A stretch of 46,321 nucleotides of DNA, taken from Paracoccaceae bacterium (GTDB taxonomy: Bacteria; Pseudomonadota; Alphaproteobacteria; Rhodobacterales; Rhodobacteraceae). The notes under the pieces are model-generated. The model ran no database searches, was not told where the DNA came from, and worked only from the letters and a program-made list of their open reading frames with translations. Positions 15,461-24,594 of this stretch are shown piece by piece (position 1 is the stretch's first letter; each line of letters begins with the position of its first letter). Where the stretch lies: positions 1-46,321 of the forward strand of contig JAPPHA010000099.1 in assembly GCA_028874915.1 (NCBI GenBank), given 5' to 3'. The translations under genes were made by a program, and so were the position numbers.

Positions 15461-16291
15461 ATGACGGGTCCAAAATTCTTTACCTGGAAACGATCTCGCG
15501 TAAGCCTCCGCTGAATTGCAGCTCTTTCGCCGAGGCCGAATGAGTTCCCTGACAGTCCGATCGCGCCGAACCGATCGCGCCGAATCGGCCAGTCGGGATG
15601 ACTCGCCCGGGTTTCATGCCGCTTCCCGCCCGGCTGCAGCCCTCGAAGGCAAATTCTTCACCGAAATGGATTCCGAAGCGCCCCCAATTCGTGATTTTTC
15701 CCTTCCATATGAGGACTGGAACCCTGTCCGGGCGCCTTGCGGGATCGTCGTGCCCGGATGCCGAACAGACAATGAACCGACAATACGCCATGGCCGACAT
15801 CGGCATGGATGCTTTCAAGGCAATCATTGCGCCGTCGTTCCTGGTTCACCAGCAGGTGCTCACCGACCTGCATGAACATTTCGATGTTGTCTTCGACCAC
15901 GCCATCCACGATCTCAACGCCGCCGCGGGGCCTCGCGGGGATGGCCATCTCGACTCTGGAAGCCAATGGCGCTGGACACTCCGAATAATTCCCTTTCCGG
16001 AAGATCCATTGCGAGGCCTGTCCGACGCGGGAGCACGCTCACGGCAGTATCGATTGCATTCACGGTTTCGTCGGCATTGTCGTGGTGGCCACGGGGCATC
16101 GCCATGTGCTGCCGCTGCCGCCGGAGTTCATGCGTTGCCGGGGCGGAACCGGGACACCTGGCTTCGCCCGAAATTCCGAATGCGCGTCATCTCCGGAATC
16201 AACAGGAGAAACAGCCAGGAGAATTGCTGCTTGATCTTCCAGTAACTGGAAGCCTTACGGTTCCGAACGGGACGAATCACGAGGTGTCCGT
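15461..16291. other. Gap upstream of DUF4396 relic
   Basis: About 830 bp without a recognisable gene. Open frames on both strands (for example near 15770-15950) lack motifs and supported starts. It may hold further decayed sequence of the metal/redox cluster that follows, but I cannot show that. Confidence 0.35.
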
Positions 16292-16737
16292 GTGACCGCC
16301 ATCGCCGAAAGGACCGCCGTCGACCGGCGATTCCGCCGGACCTGGCTCCAGGCGTCGAAGAATACCGAATGGTGCCTGCCCGGCTGCGTTATCGGCGGCT
16401 TCGGCACCATCGCTTACTTCCGGTTCACCGGGATTTCCTGGCCGACCCTGCCGATCATGATTTTCGCGATCGTTAACGGCCTGCTGACCTCAATCGCGCT
16501 GGAGACCGCGATCCTTGGCCGCCAGATGGGCCTTCGGACCGCCTTCCGTACGGCAACCGGGATGTCATTCTTTCGGTTATCGACATGGATGTGATGATGA
16601 ACGGGGTCGTCGGGATGCTGACCGGCGGGGCCAAGCTGACATGGTGGGTTATGCCAATCACGCTGGCGGCGGGTTTCGTCGCGCCGTTGCCCACCAATTG
16701 CCGGTAGCTGGGAGCGCCGGGCCGGACATGTCACTGA
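16292..16737 (+). pseudogene. Broken DUF4396 membrane protein gene
   Basis: The first part reads RTWLQASKNTEWCLPGCVIGGFGTIAYF, then AIVNGLLTSIALETAILGRQMGLRTAFRTATGMSF. These are hallmarks of DUF4396 (W-C-L-x-G-C-x-I-G-D-F-G-T, NGLLTSIALET). At about 16570 a one-base loss shifts the frame. The match resumes as LSVIDMDVMMNGVVGMLTGG and WWVMPITLAAGFVAPLPTN, and then meets an in-frame TAG at 16704-16706, before the usual Cys-His ending, which is still readable as LGAPGRTCH and stop. With one frameshift and one nonsense codon it is probably dead. The ancestral stop overlaps the start of the cytochrome gene, so the two once formed an operon. The family is of unknown function and often lies near metal-handling genes. 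Confidence 0.75.
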
Positions 16738-17150
16738 GGCGGGCAGCGATCCTGATCGTCCTGGCCGCCGCAGTCGGCGTTGCGGCAAGTCTCCAATTCG
16801 GCGGATCCGACGAGATCCCCGAGAGCGGACCGCCGATCGTCGCGGTGAGCGTGCCGACGAGCCTCTCGGCACAGGCGCGGCTCGGGCAGAAATCCTACGA
16901 CGCCAACTGTGCGGCCTGCCACGGCCAGAACGCGGCGGGACAGGACGGGATCGCCCCGCCGCTGGTCCATATTATCTATGAACCGGGCCACCATGGCGAC
17001 GAGTCGTTTCAGCGGGCAGTCGCACAGGGCGTGCGAGCCCATCACTGGCCTTTCGGGGACATGGCACCGGTCGAAGGGCTGACCCGCCGCGACGTGGCTG
17101 AGATCATCGCCTATGTTCGCGAACTCCAGCGCGCCAATGGCATCCGATGA
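16728..17150 (+). CDS. Membrane-anchored or secreted c-type cytochrome
   Basis: This 140-residue protein starts at ATG 16728. It has an N-terminal hydrophobic signal or anchor (RRAAILIVLAAAVGVAASLQF), then one haem-binding CAACH motif in SYDANCAACHGQNAAGQDGIAPPLV and a likely axial Met in FGDMAPVEGLT. The C-terminal helix DVAEIIAYVRELQRANG is typical of class I cytochromes c. It is expected to carry electrons in the periplasm. The start overlaps the ancestral end of the DUF4396 relic. A redox partner may have been the decayed Tat-type protein just downstream. Confidence 0.88.
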   Translation: MSLRRAAILIVLAAAVGVAASLQFGGSDEIPESGPPIVAVSVPTSLSAQARLGQKSYDANCAACHGQNAAGQDGIAPPLVHIIYEPGHHGDESFQRAVAQGVRAHHWPFGDMAPVEGLTRRDVAEIIAYVRELQRANGIR

Positions 17151-17270
17151 GGGAGCGTCCAGGAAGTCGCCCCTCCTTTCAGGGGTGCAGGACTTGGCAG
17201 GAACGTCGGCGCTTGCCCATTCCGGCTTCGGTCGGACCTCGGCGCTGTACGCACCGGCTGGATGCGGCCA

Positions 17271-17600
17271 ATGAACCGACGGGAGTTCCTGGCGTCTTCG
17301 GCCGCGGATCGTCGAGGAGCCGGACCCACCCGCAATCGATCGCGACATCACGGTCGTGCTTGTTGACCGGCCCCGGGACATTGCCGGGCATCTGCACGAG
17401 AGCCTCGGCTCGCGGCACGATTTCTCTCATGCCGGAAGGATGGGAATCTTCGCCCGGACACTCTTCTCGCATGACTCGATCCGGCATGCCGCTCGCCGAG
17501 CCCGCACCCCGGGGAATCTGCCCCTTGCCTCGGACCGACCTCATCCTCGACACGGCCGAGCCGTTCTCGGTGTCGCCCAGGATCGGTGAGGGTGCCTGTC
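17271..17600 (+). pseudogene. Possible relic of a Tat-exported protein
   Basis: MNRREFLASSAA at 17271-17306 looks like the beginning of a twin-arginine signal. The frame then loses hydrophobic character and stops soon after. A second frame (DITVVLVDRP, then SRHDFSHAG) is weakly protein-like. Multicopper or cupredoxin-like proteins often follow DUF4396 and cytochrome genes and start this way, but I cannot align the body to any family. This is a weak call. Confidence 0.25.
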
Positions 17601-17714
17601 CGTTCGTGACCCTCGCAGTCACAAGGCTGAACTCCGTAACGATCGATTCCCGGCCCGGCCCTTACCGTCGGCCTGGCCCGTGAACCCGTCGTCCGGCGGT
17701 TTGTGCATTGTGAA

Positions 17715-17921
17715 TTACCCGCAGTAATCGCTCGTCTGGACCGACGGACAAGGCACCGTCCCGTAGGAGCAGTAGACACAGCAGTCGCCTGGCTTGGGTT
17801 TCAGGACAGCTTCGCAATGGCGGCAGTCGTAGAACCACAGGCAGGCGTCGGTCGGCATCGTCTCGATCTCTGAATGACCGCAGGCCGGGCAGGTGATCGT
17901 GGATTGGAGAATCGCTTCCAT
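17715..17921 (-). CDS. GDCCVxC-domain small cysteine-rich protein
   Basis: The 68-residue protein has the sequence signature of the GDCCVxC family. It carries a first Cys pair (CPACGH), the ETMPTDACLWFYDC segment, a second pair (CRHC), KPKPGDCCVYCSYGTVPCP and a final Cys. Some members carry selenocysteine; here all positions are cysteine codons. The start at 17921 is chosen because similarity begins there. A frame extension to 17987 adds 22 unrelated residues. The family is often found beside mercury or other metal-resistance genes, suggesting metal binding. No mer gene is recognisable next to it. Confidence 0.82.
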   Translation of the reverse strand: MEAILQSTITCPACGHSEIETMPTDACLWFYDCRHCEAVLKPKPGDCCVYCSYGTVPCPSVQTSDYCG

Positions 17922-18059
17922 CGATCCGTCCTTCACCTTGTCCCGCTCCAAACGTCTATCAGCATGGGAGTCGCATCCGATTCTCACAGCGGTACAGCGA
18001 CCGCTCCAGCGAGAGACATGAAAATGACTGTCGCGAGCACCAACGTACTGCGCATCCGC

Positions 18060-18545
18060 CTACGACGGCGGATGCCTCATATCAGGCAGAACCATGCCCG
18101 ATACAGCACCAGCCCCGCCGCTGCCAACGGCGATGCCGAGGGAGCCGCCCATGAAGGCGAAGTCCTGGCCGGCGGCAATGATCGGCGTATCGCCGATACG
18201 GCCCGACGCCAGCAGCATGGCTTCCTTTTCACCGGTATCGTTGCGGGCCGCCTTGATCCGGTCCGTGTATCGCTTCTTGTCTCTGAACTCGAGCGGGTCC
18301 CGGGCTCCGCCTGGTATGCGGATTTCCTCGAAGACCCCGAGATCGAAGAGGGATTCGAAGCGCTGTCTCGGCGCGATCTGCATGTGATGATCGCAGTTCG
18401 GGCAGACATTCAGCGATTGCGCCAACTCGCGGTGAAAGAGCATGGCGCTGCAGCTGTCGCAGTTGTGCCACAGGTTTGACGGGACATCGCGCCGGGTGAA
18501 CAGGGATCCGAGCTTGGGTCGGACGAAGTTCGAAATCCAGTTCAT
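18060..18545 (-). pseudogene. Truncated duplicate of accD
   Basis: The first 142 residues are identical to AccD, including the zinc ribbon, through AVGS. The sequence then runs into 19 unrelated residues and stops. The carboxyltransferase active region is missing, so it cannot replace AccD, though a zinc-ribbon fragment could in principle still be made. The 11-codon leader ORF is retained, but the -35 element of the presumed promoter is altered from TTGAAC to CCGAAC. See the repeat entries for extent. Confidence 0.9.
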
Positions 18546-18645
18546 CGAGACCGATCCGCGTCGCTGTTCCGGCGCATGAAGTCTCCCTGCATCTCACGCG
18601 ATTGTGCCAATGTAGATTGCCGTGTCCGCGAGTTCGGGTGGTCCC
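18119..18645 (-). repeat. Direct repeat copy 2 (truncated accD)
   Basis: The mate of 14934-15460 in the same orientation. The left edge is sharp at 18119, where accD homology starts inside codon 142. The right edge fades between 18625 and 18645. The enclosed DNA (15461-18118) carries the DUF4396, cytochrome and GDCCVxC genes. Confidence 0.9.
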
Positions 18646-19106
18646 GTGGCGGCGAACGAATCTCGTTCATTCCGTCGGAATCGGCACCGTTTTGACAATC
18701 CCGAAGAGGCGGACGATCCGCTGCCGTCAGGCCCTCCAAAACTGTACCGTGAACAGAATTTTCCAAGATGTGCACCATGATCCATCCGGTCGGGGCCGGC
18801 TCGCCCTCATAATGAAATGACGCGATCCACGAGAAGCCTGCTTATGAGTCGGGTCTCGATGCGAGTTCCTTGTTGGATCGATCAGTTCGGTTCGAGGCGG
18901 GCGATGCACCCGGACGACATGTTCGCTTCCAATTCACTCGTGCGCAAGAAAACCCGTCTCGCGGTTCGTCGTGGAAATCGAATGAAACCGGAAGAGCATT
19001 TCGGCATTACGACACGCTTCCTGCCAGGTCACGTCGCGAGGATTTTGCCAGGTCGGGCCAAAAAACCTGCAATACGTGCGGTTCGCACGGCCCCAGTCCG
19101 TCGGAT
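18646..19106. other. Non-coding gap
   Basis: About 460 bp upstream of the truncated accD and beyond the stop of the LysR gene. No motif-bearing frame, tRNA or clear repeat was seen. Confidence 0.4.
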
Positions 19107-20012
19107 TCAGCTGGAGAGGAAATATCGCGACAGTATGTCTTCGAGGTTTTTCTGGGCCCTGGAGAGCCGTGTTCCGGTGGGAAAAACTGCCTCGAAGGTC
19201 GATTCATAGGAATAGACCTCCGGATCAATCGGCTTGATTCTACCTGACTCAAGATACGGTTTGGCGGACTGGAAAGGCAGATGACCCAGATATTTTCCTG
19301 ACAGAATTGCCGCCGCTATGCCTTCCATATTGCCGCTGTGGATCGACACGTTTTTCCGGCGAAGCAGTCCGGGCAACTGCCCGTTGCCGTAGTATGAGCG
19401 ATAGGCATAGTCATACTGTCTTATCTCTGACTGCTTGGGGATCCTCTTGCTGGAAAAAAGAGGGTGGCCTTTGCCGCAATAGAGAACCTGTCTTTCGCGA
19501 AACAGCCGAATGTACCTCAGACCTGGCGCATGATTGGGAAACGTATGAATCCCGATGTGCAGGTCTTGCTCCAGGATAAGACGCTCGATTTCCAACGGTT
19601 CCATTACCCGCAAGTGGAGCGACACCGCCGGCATCTCGTCGCGCAAGTCCGACACAATTCGGGCGAACGGAAACTCCGGATTTTCCAGGAGCGCGTCCGC
19701 GGTCGCAATTCGAAGCTCACCGGATATGTCGCCGCGGACATTTTTCACGCGTCCGACAAAGTTCTCGCAATCACGCAGCAGTTCCTTGGCCATCCGGTAA
19801 ATTTCGTGACCTTCTTCGGTCAATGCAAATCCCGCGCGGCCGCGCCGGCACAAGCGCATTCCAAGGCGGGTTTCCAGGTCGATCATCTGGGTGCTGATCG
19901 TGGACTGACTCACGTTCAGGGCAATCTGGGCGCGCGAAAACCCGCCTGTTTCGGCAACCGCAACAAATACGCGGAGCAAATGAAGGTCCGGAGTCGACAC
20001 CGATGTAAGCAT
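19107..20012 (-). CDS. LysR-family transcriptional regulator
   Basis: This 301-residue protein has an N-terminal helix-turn-helix (DLHLLRVFVAVAETGGFSRAQIALNVSQSTISTQM, then FALTEEG) and a LysR substrate-binding domain. It is divergent from the ureohydrolase-kinase-PLP enzyme operon, 105 bp apart, and is the natural candidate regulator of that operon and perhaps of the convergent transporter operon. The start MLTSVSTPDLHLL fits the usual short N-terminus. The effector is unknown. Confidence 0.9.
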   Translation of the reverse strand: MLTSVSTPDLHLLRVFVAVAETGGFSRAQIALNVSQSTISTQMIDLETRLGMRLCRRGRAGFALTEEGHEIYRMAKELLRDCENFVGRVKNVRGDISGELRIATADALLENPEFPFARIVSDLRDEMPAVSLHLRVMEPLEIERLILEQDLHIGIHTFPNHAPGLRYIRLFRERQVLYCGKGHPLFSSKRIPKQSEIRQYDYAYRSYYGNGQLPGLLRRKNVSIHSGNMEGIAAAILSGKYLGHLPFQSAKPYLESGRIKPIDPEVYSYESTFEAVFPTGTRLSRAQKNLEDILSRYFLSS

Positions 20013-20117
20013 AACCGGTTCCTACGACAAATACCGATGTATCGATCACTTAATAAGCATTGTTTCGTTGCATTCAAGCGTAATCCTTAACTTCAGGACA
20101 ATTCAGGTCGGTTCGCC

Positions 20118-21083
20118 GTGACAGATTCTTTCTCTTCAAGCACACCAGATATGTTCGCTCCGAGATATTCGGAACTCGCGACCTTCATGCGGGCGCCCGT
20201 TGCATCTGACTTGAGGCAAATTGACATCGGTATGCTGGGCATACCTTACGATGGCGCACTGACGAACCGGCCCGGTGCCCGGCATGGTCCGCGCGAAGTT
20301 CGCAACCAATCCAGCCTGATGAGGACCATCAACCACGCAACAAGAGTGAATCCATATGAGCTATGCCGAATCGCAGACGTTGGAGACGTTCGGTTCAGGT
20401 CCGTTTTCGACATCGAAGAAACGCATCGGGAAATTACCGAATTCGTTTCAGCCCTGGCTAGACATGCCGTGATTCCACTGTCCTGTGGCGGCGATCATTC
20501 CGTGACATTGCCGATTCTGAGAGCGATCGCGAGTCAGCCGGTGGCATTGATCCATGTCGACGCTCATACCGATACCTGGGATTGCTTCCAGGGATCCAAG
20601 TTCAACCACGGCGCACCTTTTCGACGTGCACATGAAGAAGGATTGATCGACCCGGAAAAGACCATCCAGATTGGCATTCGCGGCGCACAAAACGACTCCG
20701 AAGGATGGGATTACTCGGAACAAGCGGGCATGAGGGTCGTTTTTGTCGAAGAACTCAGGGAACGTGGCATCAATTCCGTCGTCGAAGAAACTTGTGCAAT
20801 TGTGGGCGTCAGTCCCGTCTATTTCAGCTTTGACATCGACAGTATCGACCCGGCCTTCGCGCCGGGGACGGGAACACCGGAAATTGCCGGGCTTGCGACC
20901 CACGAGGCATTGGCGCTGATTCGCGGCGTCCGAGGGCTGAATTACGTCGGTGCCGACATGGTGGAAGTATCCCCACCGTTTGACGTTGGCGGCCTGACCT
21001 CCTTGACCGGCGCATCTGTCATGTATGAACTGCTGTGCATTCTGGCCGAAGCGGTCAGCCAACGACGACCGCACCGGTGCTGA
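20118..21083 (+). CDS. Ureohydrolase (agmatinase/guanidinobutyrase family)
   Basis: The 321-residue Mn-dependent enzyme hydrolyses a guanidino group to an amine plus urea. The binuclear metal ligands are all present: H127 (GGDHSVT), D148, H150 and D152 (HVDAHTDTW), and D239 and D241 (SFDIDSIDPAFAPGTGTPE). Wording around RPGARHGPREVRNQSSLMR and FNHGAPFRRAHEEGLIDP is closest to the agmatinase/guanidinobutyrase/guanidinopropionase group rather than arginase. It starts with GTG. The next gene's start overlaps its stop. Its partners (a small-molecule kinase and a class-III PLP enzyme) suggest a substrate whose amine product bears a hydroxyl group. The exact substrate cannot be read from sequence. 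Confidence 0.88.
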   Translation: MTDSFSSSTPDMFAPRYSELATFMRAPVASDLRQIDIGMLGIPYDGALTNRPGARHGPREVRNQSSLMRTINHATRVNPYELCRIADVGDVRFRSVFDIEETHREITEFVSALARHAVIPLSCGGDHSVTLPILRAIASQPVALIHVDAHTDTWDCFQGSKFNHGAPFRRAHEEGLIDPEKTIQIGIRGAQNDSEGWDYSEQAGMRVVFVEELRERGINSVVEETCAIVGVSPVYFSFDIDSIDPAFAPGTGTPEIAGLATHEALALIRGVRGLNYVGADMVEVSPPFDVGGLTSLTGASVMYELLCILAEAVSQRRPHRC

Positions 21084-22123
21084 ACGTCTTAGAACGAAGC
21101 GGTTTGGCGGCCGGACATGTCCCGATGCAGGAGGCGGCCGTTCATCGGCTGCTTCGCGAGCATTATGGCATCGAAGGCTCACTGACACGTTTCGAGACGG
21201 AAAAGGATGACACCTTTCGCGTTACCCGCGAGAATGGCGAACGCCTGGTTCTGAAAATTGCCAATCCGGAAGAAACCCTGGAAGAGATCGATTTTCAGAA
21301 CTGTCTCATGCGCCATGCAGCGGCATGCGACCCCGAACTGCCGATTCCCGCCATTGTCCCGAATGCCGACGGCAACAATACATTTCGCATTACCGACGTT
21401 GACGGTTCCGCACGTTCCGTCCGGGCATTGACTTACCTGGAAGGGACGCCTCTTTGCGAAACCGATTCCAACTCCCGCGAAAGAGTCCAGATCGGCCGCA
21501 TGCTTGGACGACTGCGCCTGGGAACCGAGGGTTTTTCTCATCCTGCAGAAGACCGCAAATACGCATGGGACGTTCAGCACCTGCTGACGTTGGAGAGTCT
21601 TCTGGACGAGGTCGACAACCCGGATCAGCGCATGGCACTCGAAGACGGGCTCGAACGTTTTCGCATGATCGAGCCTGAAGTGCGGGCACTTCGACGGCAG
21701 GTGCTCCACAACGACTTCAGCAAGTCGAATATCATCGTCGACCACGGTGAACCGGAATTCGTGACGGGCATCATCGATTTCGGGGATTCCGTCAAGACGG
21801 CAATCGCAATTGACGTCTCGACCGCGTGCCTGAATCAGCTTCCGGAATCGCCGCATGAGGATTTGTTCTGGCGCGCCCGCGACATCGTCGAGGGGTATCT
21901 CCAGGTCGCGGAGTTGACGGACCAGGAATTGTCGCTGATCCCGCATCTGACGTTTGCCCGGGTGGTGACGCGGGCCCTCTTGACGTCGTGGCGGGCGAAA
22001 CGGTTTCCGGGGAACGTGCGGTACATCATGCGCAATACGCATCAGGGCTGGCACCAACTGGAATGGTTTCTGGCCAGACAACCTGACGAATTGTCCGGAC
22101 TCCTGATGAACTGCGCAACCTGA
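21077..22123 (+). CDS. Small-molecule kinase, aminoglycoside phosphotransferase fold
   Basis: About 348 residues with the APH/choline-kinase fold. The N-lobe contains KDDTFRVTRENGERLVLKIANPEE (ATP-binding Lys), and the catalytic loop is VLHNDFSKSNIIVD, with HND in place of the usual HGD. The metal-binding IIDFGDS follows. The likely start is GTG 21077, overlapping the ureohydrolase stop (GTGCTGA). ATG 21126 is an alternative. In animals and bacteria, hydroxylysine kinases of this fold pair with class-III PLP phospholyases, exactly the gene that follows here. An amino alcohol is therefore the most plausible substrate. Homoserine or aminoglycoside kinase activity is less likely in this context. 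Confidence 0.8.
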   Translation: MLNVLERSGLAAGHVPMQEAAVHRLLREHYGIEGSLTRFETEKDDTFRVTRENGERLVLKIANPEETLEEIDFQNCLMRHAAACDPELPIPAIVPNADGNNTFRITDVDGSARSVRALTYLEGTPLCETDSNSRERVQIGRMLGRLRLGTEGFSHPAEDRKYAWDVQHLLTLESLLDEVDNPDQRMALEDGLERFRMIEPEVRALRRQVLHNDFSKSNIIVDHGEPEFVTGIIDFGDSVKTAIAIDVSTACLNQLPESPHEDLFWRARDIVEGYLQVAELTDQELSLIPHLTFARVVTRALLTSWRAKRFPGNVRYIMRNTHQGWHQLEWFLARQPDELSGLLMNCAT

Positions 22124-22137
22124 GAAGGGAATCCAAA

Positions 22138-23478
22138 GTGACTGTCGGCAGGCGACGTGGGAAAATGAACAACGGGTTCGACCCGGCCTCCATAGATGTG
22201 CTCGACAGCAGGGCTCGGGAAATCGTCGAGTGCCGAACCCGGCTGCTCGGCCCGGCATATCGGCTGTTCTACGCCAACCCGGTGGAGATAACGCGTGCGC
22301 GTGATGTGTTACTTTATGATTCTGCGGGCAATGAATATCTCGACGCCTACAACAACGTCGTATCGGTCGGACACTGCCATCCATATGTAAACGCTGCAAT
22401 AAAGAGGCAGATGGACCAACTGTGCACGCACACCCGCTACATGCAGTTGAACATCCTTGAGTTTGCCGAACAATTGCTGGGCACATTCGAAGACGAGCTC
22501 GGCCATGTCATGTTCACCTGCACGGGATCGGAAGCCAACGATCTCGCGTTGCGCATGGCAAAGTACCACACCGGGAACGAGGGCATCATCGTCACCAGGG
22601 AAGCCTACCATGGCAATTCCGAACTGACGTCCGGGTTCTCACCCTCGATGGGCGAAAACTCCCGGCTTGGCATGTGGGTACGCCGGGTTCCCGCACCGGA
22701 TACCTATCGCGCAGAAACATCGAACATGGGCGAGTGGCTTACCGAGCATGTGGCGGCGCAGATCAAACAGCTGCATCGGCACGGTCAGGGGCTGGCAGCG
22801 TTCGTTGTGGATTCCCTGTTCACATCTGACGGAATATTCGCCCACGAGCCGGGCATACTTGGTCCGGTCTTGAAGGTCGTTCGCGAAGCCGGAGGCGTCT
22901 TTGTCGCAGACGAGGTTCAGTGCGGCTTCGCACGAACCGGAAGCCATATGTGGGGCTATCAACGTCACGGGGTTGTTCCGGACATCGTGAGCCTGGGAAA
23001 GCCAATGGGCAACGGATATCCCGTTGCCGGAATTGTGGTGCGCCCGAAAGTGGCGGAAGCATTCGGCCACGATATGCGATACTTCAACACCTTTGGCGGA
23101 AACACGGTCGCCATTGCCGCAGCAAAGGCAACCCTGGACGTCATCAAGCAGGAAAGGTTGAAAGAAAACTGCGCCCGGGTTGGCGAGTTGTTCAGGGGAG
23201 GATTGCAAGATCTGGCCGGGAAAGATGAACGCATCGGCGATGTGCGTGGTGCCGGGCTCTATCTCGGTGTTGAACTTGTAAGGAACCCCCGCTCAAGAGA
23301 ACCCGACAGTGCCCGCGCACTGGCACTGGTAAACGAACTCCGGAAGCGCCGGGTTCTGATATCGGCCACCGGATTCAATGCCAATGTGCTGAAGATCAGA
23401 CCACCGCTGACGTTCAACACATCCCATGTTGACCGCTTCCTGACGGAGTTCGACGGCGCTTTGCGCTCGATCCCTTGA
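22138..23478 (+). CDS. Class-III PLP enzyme (aminotransferase or phospholyase)
   Basis: The 446-residue fold-type I enzyme has PLP Lys K288 in SLGKPMGNGYP, D258 in VADEVQCGFARTG and the phosphate-cup TGSEAND. Sequence style (RDVLLYDSAGNEYLDAYNNVVSVGHCHPYV, then YMQLNILEFAEQLL) is that of the ethanolamine-phosphate/5-phosphohydroxylysine phospholyase group, in which PLP removes phosphate and ammonia to give an aldehyde. The kinase gene directly upstream supports this over a plain aminotransferase. GAGAAGGG precedes the GTG start at 22138 by eight bases. A later ATG at 22165 is possible. It ends the operon, convergent with the deacetylase gene. Confidence 0.82.
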   Translation: MTVGRRRGKMNNGFDPASIDVLDSRAREIVECRTRLLGPAYRLFYANPVEITRARDVLLYDSAGNEYLDAYNNVVSVGHCHPYVNAAIKRQMDQLCTHTRYMQLNILEFAEQLLGTFEDELGHVMFTCTGSEANDLALRMAKYHTGNEGIIVTREAYHGNSELTSGFSPSMGENSRLGMWVRRVPAPDTYRAETSNMGEWLTEHVAAQIKQLHRHGQGLAAFVVDSLFTSDGIFAHEPGILGPVLKVVREAGGVFVADEVQCGFARTGSHMWGYQRHGVVPDIVSLGKPMGNGYPVAGIVVRPKVAEAFGHDMRYFNTFGGNTVAIAAAKATLDVIKQERLKENCARVGELFRGGLQDLAGKDERIGDVRGAGLYLGVELVRNPRSREPDSARALALVNELRKRRVLISATGFNANVLKIRPPLTFNTSHVDRFLTEFDGALRSIP

Positions 23479-23679
23479 CGTTGCAGGAAGCACTGGCCGC
23501 GACGCGATGCAAGCAAGTGTCTGCGTCTGCCCGTGAACCGGCAGTACCTGACCGGCGTGCATCCGTCTGCGCCTCGGGATCTCGCATGGCGGAAACTGGG
23601 GTTCCGGGCAGAAGGAACCGGGGCCCCTTCATTTCCTGCCGTGTTCATCAATGCTTCTTCGCCTGTTTGCGTTCCGGGT

Positions 23680-24594
23680 TCAGGCTTTGCCAACCAGTTC
23701 TTCTGGAATCTGGTTTCCAGTCGTGTAGGGCAATGGGTCGACTCTTGGCCGGTAGCGGCCGGATGTCGTTTCTTCGTTGACGTGGCTGGTGATCTCCTCA
23801 AGTGAGGCGAACCAGACATCGCCCGTGTTCAGCATGAACTCGATCATCCTTTCGACACGCTGCCATCTTGACAGGCGCCCACTGACGAAGGGATGCCAAA
23901 CCCCGATCCACACCCCTCCGGGTGATTGACGCAGGGCTTCGAATTCGGCCAGGAAAATGTCCATTGCAGCGTCGGGGGGTTTCGGTGGGAACATGTAACC
24001 GAGATCCGGCGCGTGAACATAGGGTGGCCAGTCATCCGTGGCCCAGCTGACCGGCAATTCGAGCAACCGACCACTCGGCGTGTCCAGGTAATAGGGTACG
24101 TCGTCTCCCATAAGGGAGGAATCATAAAGAAATCCGAGCTCGGCCAGCAATTCGGGCGTCTTGGCGGACATATGATAAAGCGGTGAGCGATTGCCGCGCG
24201 GGCGTTTGCCTGTATGACGTTCAATAATCTCGATCGATTTGCACATCCAATCCATTTCCTGTTGCGGCGAAAGGCTGTTGGGCGCTTCGTGGATATATCC
24301 GTGATATCCGACCTCGTGACCGTCCCTGACAATGGCGTCGACGGCCGCGGCATGGTTTTCCATGCACCAGGCCGGTATGAAAAAACTCTGCTTCAGGCCA
24401 AATTTTCTGTATGTTTCCAGTATCCTCGGAATCGCAACCTGCGGGCCATAGCGCAACATCGACATCGCGGAAAGCTTGTCCCCGGCACGGTCCCCGTGAT
24501 GAATGTGAACAAGACTGTCGGCATCCATGTCCAATGAAATCGCGCAGGCAACCTTGGCACCATTTGGCCAGGAAACGGGTCGTTGCAGCTTCAT
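23680..24594 (-). CDS. Polysaccharide-deacetylase-fold hydrolase (PuuE/cyclic imidase-like)
   Basis: The 304-residue protein has the NodB-type metal site D22/D24 (AISLDMDAD) with H98 and H102 (GYHGYIHE), plus the RGNRSPLYHMSAKTPELLAELGFLYDSSLMGDDVPY block. This style matches cytosolic allantoinase PuuE, cyclic imidase and PgdA-like amidohydrolases rather than secreted chitin deacetylases; no signal peptide is present. It probably hydrolyses a C-N bond in a small cyclic or acylated nitrogen compound. The start at 24594 is preferred because AAGGAG lies eight bases upstream. Read-through in the same frame up to 24891 is discussed under the upstream segment. It is the last gene of the transporter operon. 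Confidence 0.85.
   Translation of the reverse strand: MKLQRPVSWPNGAKVACAISLDMDADSLVHIHHGDRAGDKLSAMSMLRYGPQVAIPRILETYRKFGLKQSFFIPAWCMENHAAAVDAIVRDGHEVGYHGYIHEAPNSLSPQQEMDWMCKSIEIIERHTGKRPRGNRSPLYHMSAKTPELLAELGFLYDSSLMGDDVPYYLDTPSGRLLELPVSWATDDWPPYVHAPDLGYMFPPKPPDAAMDIFLAEFEALRQSPGGVWIGVWHPFVSGRLSRWQRVERMIEFMLNTGDVWFASLEEITSHVNEETTSGRYRPRVDPLPYTTGNQIPEELVGKA

Noticed and set aside
15770-15960. Open frame with MNRQYAMADIGMDAFKAIIAPS, possibly a small gene before DUF4396
   Set aside because: No ribosome site, no family motif, and the opposite strand is equally open. Left as part of the gap.
16704-16706. Amber codon in the DUF4396 gene and another in the IS110 relic as evidence of TAG recoding
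   Set aside because: The same genes also carry a frameshift or missing ends, and intact genes nearby show no internal TAG. Ordinary decay explains it.
17715-17921. Selenoprotein status of the GDCCVxC protein
   Set aside because: All key positions are cysteine codons and there is no in-frame TGA within the motif.
17990-18060. Short minus-strand peptide resembling a signal sequence (MRSTLVLATVIFMSLAGAVAV), possibly merP-like
   Set aside because: Stops after 23 codons, with no CxxC metal-binding body downstream.
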